Source: Liolophura sinensis
Taxonomy: Eukaryota > Mollusca > Polyplacophora > Chitonida > Chitonidae
DNA: 64,000 bases
NCBI RefSeq assembly: GCF_032854445.1
Contig: NC_088300.1
Coordinates: forward strand, 8,062,001-8,126,000
Direction: 5' to 3'
Below the pieces are notes generated by a model. That model ran no database searches. It was not told where the DNA came from and worked only from the letters and a program-made list of their open reading frames with translations. The translations under genes were made by a program, and so were the position numbers. This document shows, in pieces, positions 12,591 to 23,062 of the stretch (position 1 is its first letter; each line of letters starts with the position of its first letter).

Positions 12591-13021
12591 GATTATACTT
12601 GGCTGATGTTTTGACAATGTATAATAATTATTGTGTTTATTGATGGTTCCTAATGTTTAGCTCAGTCCCATGTAATATGGAAACAAATTCCCCATTATTA
12701 TAAAATAGAATTTGTGTTGTTGTTTCCTCAGAATGGAAGATGTGTATATATTCCTACGTTTGTCATAGATTTAACTGGATCATGCACCTCGAGATGATGG
12801 GACCATCGTCTCTTTCAAACACTTTCTTTAGGCCCGTACAACATAAAAAGATGCCAATGGCCCTCTGTGAATAACCATTATCTCCCCATATTTACTTTTC
12901 ATAGTAAGCAGAAAGCAATATTTTGAATCACGCGGTATCATATTCTGCGAAGTCACCGGGATTACATCATCTCAGTCATAGCTGTGGAAAAACACAGTGC
13001 TTACAACTTACAGTATTTCCG

Positions 13022-13196
13022 GTTAAACTTTATTGATTTATTTATTTGATTGGTGTTTTACGCCGTATTCAAGTATATTTCACTTATACTACGGCGGCCA
13101 GCATTGTGGTGGGATGAAACCGGGCAGTGACAAGGGAACCCACGACCATCCACAGGTTGCTGCTAGACCTTCCCACGTAGGGATAACGGTAGATTT
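13022..13196 (-). mobile_element. SINE, sense on minus strand
   Basis: Read on +, ATTTATTTATTTGATTGGTG, then TTTTACGCCGTATTCAAG, then CGGCGGCCAGCATTGTGGTG, then CCCACGACCATCCACAGGTT. This is the reverse of a SINE that ends with the CGGCGTAAAAC domain and an AATAAATAAAT tail. The tRNA-related 5' end present in the copy at 19,588 is missing, so this copy is 5' truncated. Frames at 13,033-13,221 (+) and 13,089-13,325 (-) are passengers. Confidence 0.85.
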
Positions 13197-13869
13197 TTTA
13201 CAAGTGCTTTCAAGGGTATAATGTATAAGTATATCGAGTGGAACTGAGAACAACAACGCGCTGAACATGCCTAAGGCAAACCGCTTTAGATTGGAAACAG
13301 GTTTTGGAAAATACATCAGGGACAATCTACGCCATATTTTGAGAGGGTGGGGGAGAGGGGTGCAGTCAGGTCTTCAACACATGGCATAGTGATTTACAAA
13401 CAACAAGGCTATTGACTTGCACAAAACTTATTTTACAATAACCAAAATGGCGCGGTTACCTGTTCAGACCCACAATTAAGCGGCCTTGGGCGAGCCCCAA
13501 AAGTTGTTCTTTGTTGAAGAACACGGCTTTACTCTGCAATATTGGGCAACATATATTGGGTGTGAATTTCTGTACGTCACACGTGGGAAATTTCCTCTGT
13601 AACTTCCCACATATTGGTTTACCTTGGACCTTCAGATTTCTTCCACCCTTAAAATGAACGCCAGCGTATAAAAAAACTCTTCGTTAAGAGTTAAGAGTAT
13701 TCGTTAAACGACATTCAAATCAATAAATAAAGAAAATAAATCTCTGGTCAATCCTGGAACAATATCTTCAAAATATGTAACCAGCAACCTTAGACTGTAA
13801 AAGACATACACAATTGTTAGAAAACAAATAATTTTATTAACGTTTTTCGCAGTATATTTAAATCTGCTT
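13197..13869. other. unassigned non-coding DNA
   Basis: No gene or repeat recognised. It separates the SINE from the first clear match to segment R3. Confidence 0.4.
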
Positions 13870-14924
13870 TTTTAACAGAGAGCTGTCTGGTCACATTTAT
13901 TACACTTAGAAAATAATTTCCAGCGGATATCATTACATGCTATTCGGATGATTTCTTCAAAGCACTTTCAAGGAAAACAGCTCGTGACAATTGCGCAGAC
14001 AGAGGCATTTAATGGTTGGTATTCGAAAAAATTCCTATGATTCGGTCGACAATTCTATCACAACTCCCCTTATATTAACAGAGTAGGTTGTCTCATATGT
14101 AATCAATACTTCAAACCACGCAACTGTTACCAACCCCCCGGTCACTGCCTATCATGAGAGGAAAAGCTATTTTGAGAGTTATTTATGTAGATATGCATTC
14201 AGTATGTAAATAAATATGCAGCGTGGCCTGTGCAAAGAATTGAGGTAGGAAGTATTCTTGATTTCTAACATAGAGCAATCACCTTTATTTTACATGATGA
14301 GAAGCGTAATTTAGTGTAAGACCCTCCGGCATGATATATCCATTCCAATATCTCAGCAAACATAAAGCAAACACGAAAACCGCTTGGTCCTTAGAACTAG
14401 TCGAGCACTAACTCATCTCGTTCCGAGACATCTCAGAAATGTAGCATGTGACATCCTAAACAGACTGAGACCGACACTTGAGTCGAAATGTGTGGGAACT
14501 GGTTTTCATTCAAAGATGAAGCATAATTCTCACTGACAAACTTCCTCAGATCTCCCTGACCCCTGACCTGTTCACATGTCACTCGTGATAACCGCTACAG
14601 TGTTTACATCTGTGGAACGCTTGTGCCGTTTCCTACTGTCCAAGGAGTTCTATCAGTTCAGAGGAGGCGAGGTATAATCGTACCAAATGTGCCAAAGCAA
14701 CGTTATGTATCCGTTACGAATCGCAACAGAAGTATAGCCTGGTCACTCATACCAACAATAACGTGTCCTTATCGCAGAGATCGATTGACAATGAATCGGT
14801 ACATCTCTCAATATATCTCAAAGACAAACTGTTCCGTTTATGAGCTCTGTCAAGATTTTAATTAGTTTACTCAAAGTTAAGACATTGTGTCTTTTTCGCT
14901 CTGTACGTTAATATTCATTCCGGA

Positions 14925-15715
14925 TACGTTGTAAAGCCCATCGAGATGTATACTGTAGTGTAGAAATACGGACAAAAACCGGATACGTTGTAAAGCTAAT
15001 CGTGACTTACAGTGTAATGTAGAAATACGGACAAAAACCGGATATGTTGTAAAGCTCATCGTGACTTATAGTGTAGTGTAGAAATACGGACAAAAAACAA
15101 AAACGTTGTAAAATTCATCGTGACTTATAATGTAATATAGAAATACAAACAAAAACCGGATACGTTGTAAAGCTTATCGTGACTTATAGTGTAGAGTAGA
15201 AATACGGACAAAAACCGGGATATGTTGTAAAGCTCATCGTGACTTACAGTGTAATGTAGAAATACCGACAAAAACCGGGATATGTTGTAAAGCTCATCGT
15301 GACTTACAATGTAATGTAGAAATACGGACAAAAACTGGGATATGTTGTAAAGCTCATCGTGACTTATAGTGTAGTGTAGAAATACGAACAAAAACCAGAT
15401 ACGTTGTAAAATTCATCGTGACTTATAATGTAATATAGAAATACAAACAAAAACCGGATACGTTGTAAAGCTTATCGTGACTTATAGTGTAGAGTAGAAA
15501 TACGGACAAAAACCGGGATATGTTGTAAAGCTCATCGTGACTTACAGTGTAATGTAGAAATACCGACAAAAACCGGGATATGTTGTAAAGCTCATCGTGA
15601 CTTATAGTGTAGTGTAGAAATACGGACAAAAACCGGGATACGTTGTAAATTTATCGTGACTTATACTGTAGTATAGAAATACGGACAAAAACCGGGATAT
15701 GTTGTAACGCTCATG
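14925..15715 (+). repeat. 60-bp minisatellite
   Basis: About 13 units of 59-60 bp are present. The unit begins GGATACGTTGTAAAGCTCAT, continues CGTGACTTATAGTGTAGTG and ends TAGAAATACGGACAAAAACC. The block starting near 15,121 recurs near 15,419 (298 bp, five units) with shared variants (TAATGTAATATAG, AAATACAAAC), showing block duplication. Minus-strand frames at 15,125-15,391 and 15,423-15,629 are by-products of the repeat. Confidence 0.95.
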
Positions 15716-16189
15716 GTGGGTAGTAATGTATAGTGTGGAAATGAGGACAACAGAACCGAACCGCTGTCAGTGTAGCCGTCGTAACAGACATAACAGACAG
15801 CAGGTGCCAATGGTAGAGCCATCGTAGACCATGTGACTACCGTTTGGCAATAAGGACAAAGAGGGCCGACACGATTCGATGTCTATCACGGCTCATACAT
15901 CAGCGTGGGAATTACAGGTCGATCAACCAAGCACAAGGTCACACAAGTAACTTTGAAGAAATGAAGGACTGATCGACCAGGTATCAGAAAATGGCTCGGA
16001 GAGATGACATCTGACATTAACTTGTTTTTTTTTTAAGGCCAACTTCAGAATCTCTTTGTCAAAAAGAAGAAATAAAGTTATGAAATCGGAAGCGTTGTTA
16101 AATTACAAACAACCAAACAGCAACCTTAAGCTTAAGCGATCCCTGAGACATTTTTCATGCGGATAAACGTCACGTGGCTCCTCATTGTC
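15716..16189. other. unassigned DNA inside segment R3
   Basis: No gene or array. It corresponds in position to 11,894-12,130 in copy R2, but I cannot align the two by eye. Confidence 0.35.
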
Positions 16190-16422
16190 CTTCCTCATTT
16201 TAACGTTTATTGGATGCTGGAGCCTGTGTATTGTCTTGTTGCTATACTTTAATGTGCGTACACAGTTACTGTCCTATTCCACTTTCACAAGAGAAACTCA
16301 ACCCATGGGATCCAGGCATGGGTGGGTGCAGTGTGATGAAATGATCACTGTCTTTTAGGATTTTGGACGGTAGCGTCATAAACCAACACAGAAAAATCCG
16401 GTGCATAAATCAATGTCCGTAA

Positions 16423-16740
16423 TAACTTGATTACATATATCATCGATCCCTAAGGTTTTCAGGAGTGATAATGACAGGCTGGCACAACAACACCTCTCCA
16501 GGAATGTTGATAAAGAGCTCCCGGGTGGCAGAAGGAAGTAAAAGATATATAAAGTGCATGAAAACACCAGTTCAAAAGCGGGGATTCTCGGCATCGGTAA
16601 TTATGTACAGCACTGTTCCCTGTGGTGAATTGCATGTAGCCGGGAAGATGATAGATCTGTGCACTGATGTCAAACCTAACCTGGAAATAACGCCCCCTGG
16701 CGGCACGTTATAAGAACGAACAGCCCATGGAGACGTTTTG
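16423..16740 (+). repeat. conserved module B, copy 3
   Basis: It starts TAACTTGATTACATATATCA, contains GAGTGATAATGACAGGCTGG, TATATAAAGTGCATGAAAAC and GGCGGCACGTTATAAGAAC. It matches the two other copies block by block. A chance + frame (16,465-16,713) and - frames cross it but are not kept in the other copies. Confidence 0.7.
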
Positions 16741-17475
16741 AAACTTAGGCCTGAATATCTCTCATCGTAAGACATCCTCCCGGCCTGACCTCTCCATAAG
16801 AAATACGCATGCCTTGAAGGAGAAATAATAATGATCTTAACTTAGACAATGTTGACTGGATTGACGTTCTGAATTGTGATCTGCACGTCTCTGCCAGTCA
16901 GTTTGAAATTTAAAGGCACATATACTCTAACATAGTTGACACGTATGGTTTATGAAAACATGAAAGTCCGGTTTACAGCACGAAGACGCCGGTCTCCTGC
17001 TGTGAAAAAGAGCTATGCCAATATAACGATTTTCTTTAGTGAGTAAAATCAGTGTTTGGGACAGGCTTCATCACATATTATATCATCTCAGTTATACCCG
17101 TGGAAAATCGTGTGCAAAGCTGTGACAAAGTTTGTGGATACTGTGTATTACTGTATTTAAATTTGTCAGCCGTTCTAGTTAAAAAAGCAACGACAAAAAT
17201 ATAAACACGTAGTCGAGGGAAGTGGCGATTTGCATGGCAAAAGCGCACTCGTATATGCAATGATTTTCATATTTGAACTTGATATCATCCAATGAATTGA
17301 AAACGCATCCGATTTAAAGGCTAACTCAATTAAACCTGCTTAAAAATTCTCTACAGTGAATTGCAGTTTCAGCTGAATGATTTGCCCTACTCACAAACAA
17401 ATTAAAACCTTTGTGAGAAACAAAGCTGGACATAGCTCCAGCTGAATCAAGCCACCTGGCTAACGTAAGGGGCAT

Positions 17476-17545
17476 TTGATTTATTTTTTTATTTTTCTGT
17501 TTGGTGTTTTACGACGTACTCAAGAATTACGGAACATTTGTTTTA
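17476..17545 (-). mobile_element. SINE 3' tail fragment
   Basis: TTGATTTATTTTTTTATTTT, then TTTGGTGTTTTACGACGTAC, then TCAAGAATTACGG on + is the reverse of the SINE 3' end. Similarity is lost after about 17,545, so only the tail remains. Confidence 0.6.
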
Positions 17546-17796
17546 TACACAAAACGTCTGGCCACTTTGTCGACAGGTGCCATAAAACTTTACAATTGCG
17601 ATCACCACACAGTGTACAGGGATAAACGCTTAATACTGCGAAGAACTATGCACTCGCCGTCCACAGGATGTAAAGATTTAAACTTGAACCAGCTCTCATT
17701 TTTAAGTGGGAGTAACGGAATATTTGGGTATGTCTGTCGTGTGTTAAAGTGTATGCCGACATAAGCCAGGATTCTGTTGGTGGAGCCCACGAAGGC

Positions 17797-19385
17797 TCAA
17801 GGTATAACACATTACACTGAGAACAATCAGAAACTGGTATACCCAAGGTATAACACTTTGCATTGGGAACAATCAGAAATTGGTATGTCCAAGGTATAAC
17901 ACTTTGCATTGAGAACAATCAGAAACTGGTATGTCCAAGGTATGACACATTACACTGAGAGCAATCAGAAACTGGTATGTCCAGTGTATAACACTTTACA
18001 TTGAAAACGATCAGAAACTGGTATGTCCAAGGTATAACACTTTGCATTGAGAACAATCAGAAATTGGTATGTCCATTGCATAACACTTCACATTTAAAAC
18101 AATCAGAAACTGGTATGTCTAAGGTATAACACTTTACATTGGGAACAATCAGAAATTGGTATGTCCATTGTTTAACACTTCACATTTAGAACAATCAGAA
18201 ACTGGTATGTCCAAGGTATAACACTTTGCATTGGGAACAATCAGAAATTGGTATGTCCAATGTATAAAACTTTACATTGAGAACAATCAGAAATTGGTAT
18301 GTCCATTGTATAACACTTTACATTGAAAACGATCAGAAACTGGTATGCCCAAGGTACCAAGGTATAACACATTACATTGAGAACAATCAGAAATTGGTAT
18401 GCCCATTTTATCACACTTCACATTTAGAACAATCAGAAACTGGTATGCCCAAGGTATAACACATTACACTGAGAACAGTCAGAAATTGGTATGCCCAATG
18501 TATAACACATTACATAGAGAACAATCAGAAATTGGTATGCCCAAAGTATAACACTTCACATTTAGAACAATCTGAAACTGGTATGCCCAAGGTATAACAC
18601 ATTACACTGAGAACAGTCAGAAATTGGTATGCTCAGGGTATAAAACTTTACATTGAGAACAATCAGAAACTGGTATGCCCAAGGTATAACACTTTGCATT
18701 GGGAACAATCAGAAACTGGTATGCCCAATGTATAACACTTTACATTGAGAACAATCAGAAACTGGTACGCCCAAGGTATAACACTTTGCATTGGGAACAA
18801 TCAGAAATTGGTATGCCCAAGGTATAAAACTTTACATTGAGAACAATTAGAAATGGCTATACCCAAGGTATAGCACATTGCATTGAGAACAATCAGAAAT
18901 TGGTATGCCCAATGTATAACACATTACATTGAGAACAATCAGAAACTGGTACGCCCAAGGTATAACACTTTACATTGAGGACAATCAGAAATTGCTATGC
19001 CCATGGTATAACACATTACACTGAGAACAATCAGAAACTGGTATGCCCAAGGTATGACACATTACACTGAGAACAATCAGAAATTGGTATGCCCAATGTA
19101 TAACACATTACATTGAGAACAATCAGAATTTGGTATGCCCAATGTATAACACATTACACTGAGAACAATCAGAAATTGGTATACCCAATGTATAACACAT
19201 TACATTGAGAACAATCAGAAACTGGTACACCCAAGGTATAACACTTTACATTGAGGACAAGCAGAAATTGCTTTACTCCCTCGTATAACACATTACACTG
19301 AGAACAATCAGAAACTGGTATGCCCAAGGTATAACACTTTACCTTTGGAACAATCAAAAATGCGTTTGTTCAAGGCATATCATTA
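17797..19385 (+). repeat. 46-bp minisatellite
   Basis: About 34 units of 46-47 bp are present, built from AAGGTATAACACTTTACATT, then GAGAACAATCAGAAACTGGT, then ATGCCC. Units up to about 18,300 mostly carry ATGTCC at the unit end and those after about 18,340 mostly ATGCCC, so two subtypes occupy separate halves. Frames on both strands here are repeat by-products. Confidence 0.95.
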
Positions 19386-19587
19386 TACACTGTAAAGTAG
19401 CAGGGTCTGATGACAGTAGTGCACGTGAAAATTACATCGGACTGACCATAATAATTACTAAAACCATTACTCTGCGAATCGCAGCATACCTTATTTCTCA
19501 CAGCCTTGCTTCCTAAGGCTGGTTTATAGTTGTTCCACGTATAGTACTAAAAACAGAAAATCAAAAATGTTTTTTTCTTCTTCATCT

Positions 19588-19795
19588 CGTCTTTTGCCTC
19601 GCCGTACTCAAGAATATTTCCCTTATACGACGGCGGCCAGTATTATGGTGGTTGGAAACCGGGCAGAGCCCTGGGGAAACCCAGGACCATCCACAGGTTG
19701 CTGAAAGATCTTCCGACACACGGATGGAGAGGAAGCCAGCATGAGTTGGACTTGAACTCACAGCGACCCCATTGGTGTGAGACTCCTGGGTCTCT
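19588..19795 (-). mobile_element. SINE, nearly complete, minus strand
   Basis: Read on +, it runs from GCCGTACTCAAGAATATTTC through CGACGGCGGCCAGTATTATG, CCATCCACAGGTTGCTG and GGATGGAGAGGAAGCCAGCA to GGACTTGAACTCACAGCGAC. The last part, reversed, is GAGTTCAAGTCC, a good RNA polymerase III B box. So the tRNA-like head lies at the right and the 3' tail at the left. This is the most informative SINE copy in the window. The minus frame at 19,582-19,860 is a passenger. Confidence 0.85.
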
Positions 19796-22077
19796 TGGCA
19801 AGTAATTGTCCACTTAAAGAAAGATTGTAAAATGCCATAATCGGGCATCATGATATTCACATCAACAAGAGCACCTCACTTAGCACGATCAAAGCGTGAT
19901 AATTGTGTATAATTGTTCGGAAGACAAATTCCTCTGCCTTGCAGTAGAGCAAAGCTCGAGATTAATTCCAGGTAACACGCAGAAACAAAAACCTGCATAG
20001 TTCGAGCCAAATTTATTTAGAAGGTCAACTCGTTTCCCATTCTTATCTTAGCATCGGCACGTTTCATAACAGATGAAATTAATAATGCAGGACATCTTTT
20101 CATTTCTAAAAACGGTATCAAATTGCAATGTCTGTTGTATCAACAGGTTGCCGGGGTCTTCATTCGTTCATCGACACGTATAAGTAGCTGAATGATGCAT
20201 TGTAAAAATTGAAATTTAATGTTACAACCAGAATTGCCAATTATATATTTTCTACCTGCAGCGAAATTCTATGTATGTCTCCACCAAGCTGATATAAAAG
20301 ACGATGTGCTAGGGCTATTCTAAACATTGTATTGCTCGTATAACATCACGTCCTGTCGAGATAGTATCAGTCTGGTCAAGTCGACGTCTTCATGGTAATT
20401 ACAACACGTGCATTTATTTATAAACAAAAATTACACCAGTTTGCATAATAAGACAGGGAAAAACATGAAGCCACATGAATAATTTTAGAGACAAAAAGTC
20501 ATTAACCACAAGTGTTTCAATGATGATGCTTTTGTACAGAAAAAACAGCATAATTAAGAGTAGGGGTTATTATGCATTATGGTGGAAATAAAAATAGAAA
20601 TCGTAAATGTGAAACTCCATTGTTCCTAAATTAGAAAATCTGCTGGAGAGGCTTTGGTATATATTTAATCACTGAGGTCATAACCAAACGCCCTAAACAG
20701 CTACGCACTGTCCGTGCAAGTTTATCCTGTAGACCAGACTCACATTCCTATATTGAGAACAATAATGAAATGAGTTGAGCATAATTAAATAAAAAAACCT
20801 AAGAGTTTTGTGATAATTTTTTCATTAAAATTTCAGATTTCTTCAGAAGAAGAGGTAAGCTACATTTCCCATATATCTTTTAACAATACTGCTGAAAGTA
20901 ATAAACACCGTCATCCATTTACCATATGAGTAATAACAGCAGTGATAAAAAAAACCCACTGTCTTGCAGAACTCCACATTTAAAGTGCTACGCCAGCGCA
21001 AAAGTGAAAATTCTTCATTATGTCGCTATATACAACAATAAAAAGTGGCCATAGCCATTGGTATTGATTGACTGCTCAGCAGCCCTGTACGACTTGTCTC
21101 TGAATGTTGTAAAAACGATTTTGTGAAAGGTCAGGCATTTTCCTTTCCTCAATACAGCCCCGTGTATCATCTGTTTCTTACAAAGAGCAGCTGGAAAACA
21201 GACCCCTTCGTGATTTCTCAACAGTTTGTTGACAGGTTATAAGGTTAGCCCGGCAGTTTTTTTATGACGACGAAGGAGTTGGCTTACGTACCAGCACATG
21301 CAAAGCATGTGAAATAGTTCTCTTCAAGTTTACTCATCTTTTCATAAAGCAAAAGAAAGCTAAAATATGAAGTAAGGTCCATCAGATCGACAACTGGAAA
21401 TTATGCCTAGAAATACTTTCATTTATCTATTTATATTATTTAAAAGAGTTTTAAAGACATTCAAATGTTTGAATTCTATGGTGGGCTTTATGGGCCATAC
21501 TGACGGTGTGTAGGAACTGTGACATCACATCACCTTTTTCCTTGTGTTCACCAATGGGGAGAAATTTTTGAGAACATTATTTCAGTAATAGTTTAACTCA
21601 AGTGAGCCATGCCATCATTCAAAAGAATTCGTTTTCTGTAAGGCCAGAGTTGCTAAACACTGGATCTACGGTGATTAAAGGCCAGGTTAGAATTCAAACC
21701 TGTGAATATCTCTGATGTTGTAAATGGTCTATCTAGTAATGCCTAGTTGGATTTTGGAGCTCTTTTCCATTAATGTATGTCCTGCGTATTTAAAACGAAT
21801 TGATGGTAAAAATGAAAAAGAAACTTGATTATTTCATACCTGGTGCTCATCTGTCCAATATAACTTCTCAAGCACCCTCACCCCTTTCTTCTCAGCACAA
21901 TTAGTTTATCCAATATCACAACCTCAGCAGTAGTTTACTAATAAGTGGATAATATCAACAACGTTTCAAATTCTCCGGGGTTCTTTACCTTTTACACGGT
22001 ACAGAGTTGACAACATAATCATCTTTCCAAACAATCTGGGAAATTAAATAAATTATGTTAAAAAGTAAATCACACAA
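19796..22077. other. unassigned non-coding DNA
   Basis: AT-rich, with no tandem array or familiar element. The short minus frame at 21,018-21,221 has no recognisable motif. Confidence 0.5.
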
Positions 22078-22262
22078 GAATTTACCAGCTATCACACTGT
22101 CATCACTGATCTGGTTTTACTCTTTATGCTTTAAGTCTTTCATACTGAATTCATGCATAAACCAGGATTCCGCTAGCCTGTACAAAGCATCCCCCATGAC
22201 TGGATCATGTGACTATTTACTAATCATCACACGGTCGTCGCTGCTTTAGTTTTACTCTCTGC
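22078..22262 (+). repeat. dispersed repeat 'D', two adjacent copies
   Basis: Two copies about 130 bp apart. The first has TTTACCAGCTATCACACTGT, then CTGGTTTTACTCTTTATGC, then TAAGTCTTTCATACTG. The second has CATCACACGGTCGTCGCTGC and TTTTACTCTCTGCTG. They match the core at 2,235, 45,532 and 47,677. The first copy is the longest seen. Confidence 0.5.
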
Positions 22263-22439
22263 TGATGTATTTGGTATTACATGAAAACATGGAACAGAAA
22301 CATCATTGATAAATCTGGTCTTCATAACTACAGTAATCGTCACTGTGAAGATAATTACTCATCAGCTCTTGATACAATTGAGAGATTGCTATTACATTGT
22401 CTTTAACCTCACCTTTTTACCTTGAATATGCTTGTTCCT

Positions 22440-23062
22440 GATAAGCAAGACTTATTGCCAGTGTAAGGATGTATGTGACCCCTGAAGCTGTACTTATTGT
22501 CAGTGTAAGGGTTTGTGTGGCCCCTGAAGCTGTTCTTATTGTCAGTGTAAGGGTGTATGTAGCGCCTGAGGCTGTACTTATTGTCAGTGTAAGGGTGTAT
22601 GTGGCCCCTGAAGCTGTTTTTATTGTCAGTTTAAGGATGTATGTAGCGCCTGAGGCTGTACTTATTGTCAGTGTGAGGGTGTATGTGGCCCCTGAAGCTG
22701 TACTTATTGTCAGTGTAAGGGTGTATGTAGAGCCTCAACCTGTACTTATTGTCAGTGTAAGGGTGTATGTGGCCCCTGAAGCTGTTCTTATTGTCAGTGT
22801 AAGGGTGTATGTAGCGCCTGAGACTGTACTTATTGTCAGTGTAAGGGTGTATGTGGCCCTTGAAGCTATTCTTATTGTCAGTGTAACGATGTATGTGGCG
22901 CCTGCAGCTGTTCTTATTGTCAGTGTAAGGATGTATATAGTGCCTGAGGCTGTACTTATTGTCAGTGTAAGGGTGTATGTAGCGCCTGAGGCTGTACTTA
23001 TTGTCAGTGTAACGATGTATGTGGTGCCTGCAGATGTTCTTATTCACAGTGTAAGGATGTTG
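22440..23062 (+). repeat. 42-bp minisatellite (14-codon unit)
   Basis: About 14 units of 42 bp are present: CTTATTGTCAGTGTAAGGGT, then GTATGTGGCCCCTGAAGCTG, then TT. Two subtypes tend to alternate (GCGCCTGAGGCTGTACTT and GCCCCTGAAGCTGTTCTT), giving an 84-bp dimer. Because 42 is a multiple of 3, the array keeps one frame open: + 22,469-23,086 reads repeats of VLIVSVRVYVAPEA (205 codons), and the minus strand at 22,631-23,047 is open too. Being open on both strands, with no flanking coding signals, argues for a by-product. A repetitive coding exon is not fully excluded. Confidence 0.9.

Larger units (their letters stand above)
9580..13020 (+). repeat. diverged tandem segment, copy R2
   Basis: TTTCATATGTAATCAAGACT at 9,638 matches TCTCATATGTAATCAATACT at 14,096. 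9,920-10,330 matches R1 (4,900-5,110) and R3 (14,400-14,800). 12,321-12,590 is module B. 12,960-13,010 (CATCATCTCAGTCATA, then TGTGGAAAA) matches 17,083-17,110 in R3. The copy is interrupted by the 23-bp minisatellite at 10,485-11,893. Confidence 0.5.
13870..17115 (+). repeat. diverged tandem segment, copy R3
   Basis: 13,888-13,976 matches R1. 14,096-14,130 and 14,480-14,800 match R2 (GACAAACTTC, then CGTTATGTATCCG, then GTATAGCCTGG). 16,190-16,740 matches module B and its upstream flank. 17,083-17,110 matches 12,960-13,010. The copy is interrupted by the 60-bp minisatellite. Confidence 0.5.

Noticed and set aside
13022-17545. SINEs at 13,022 and 17,476 as the same ancestral insertion in segments R2 and R3
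   Set aside because: They lie about 60 bp and 390 bp after the last matching block and the flanks do not align, so they look like separate insertions.
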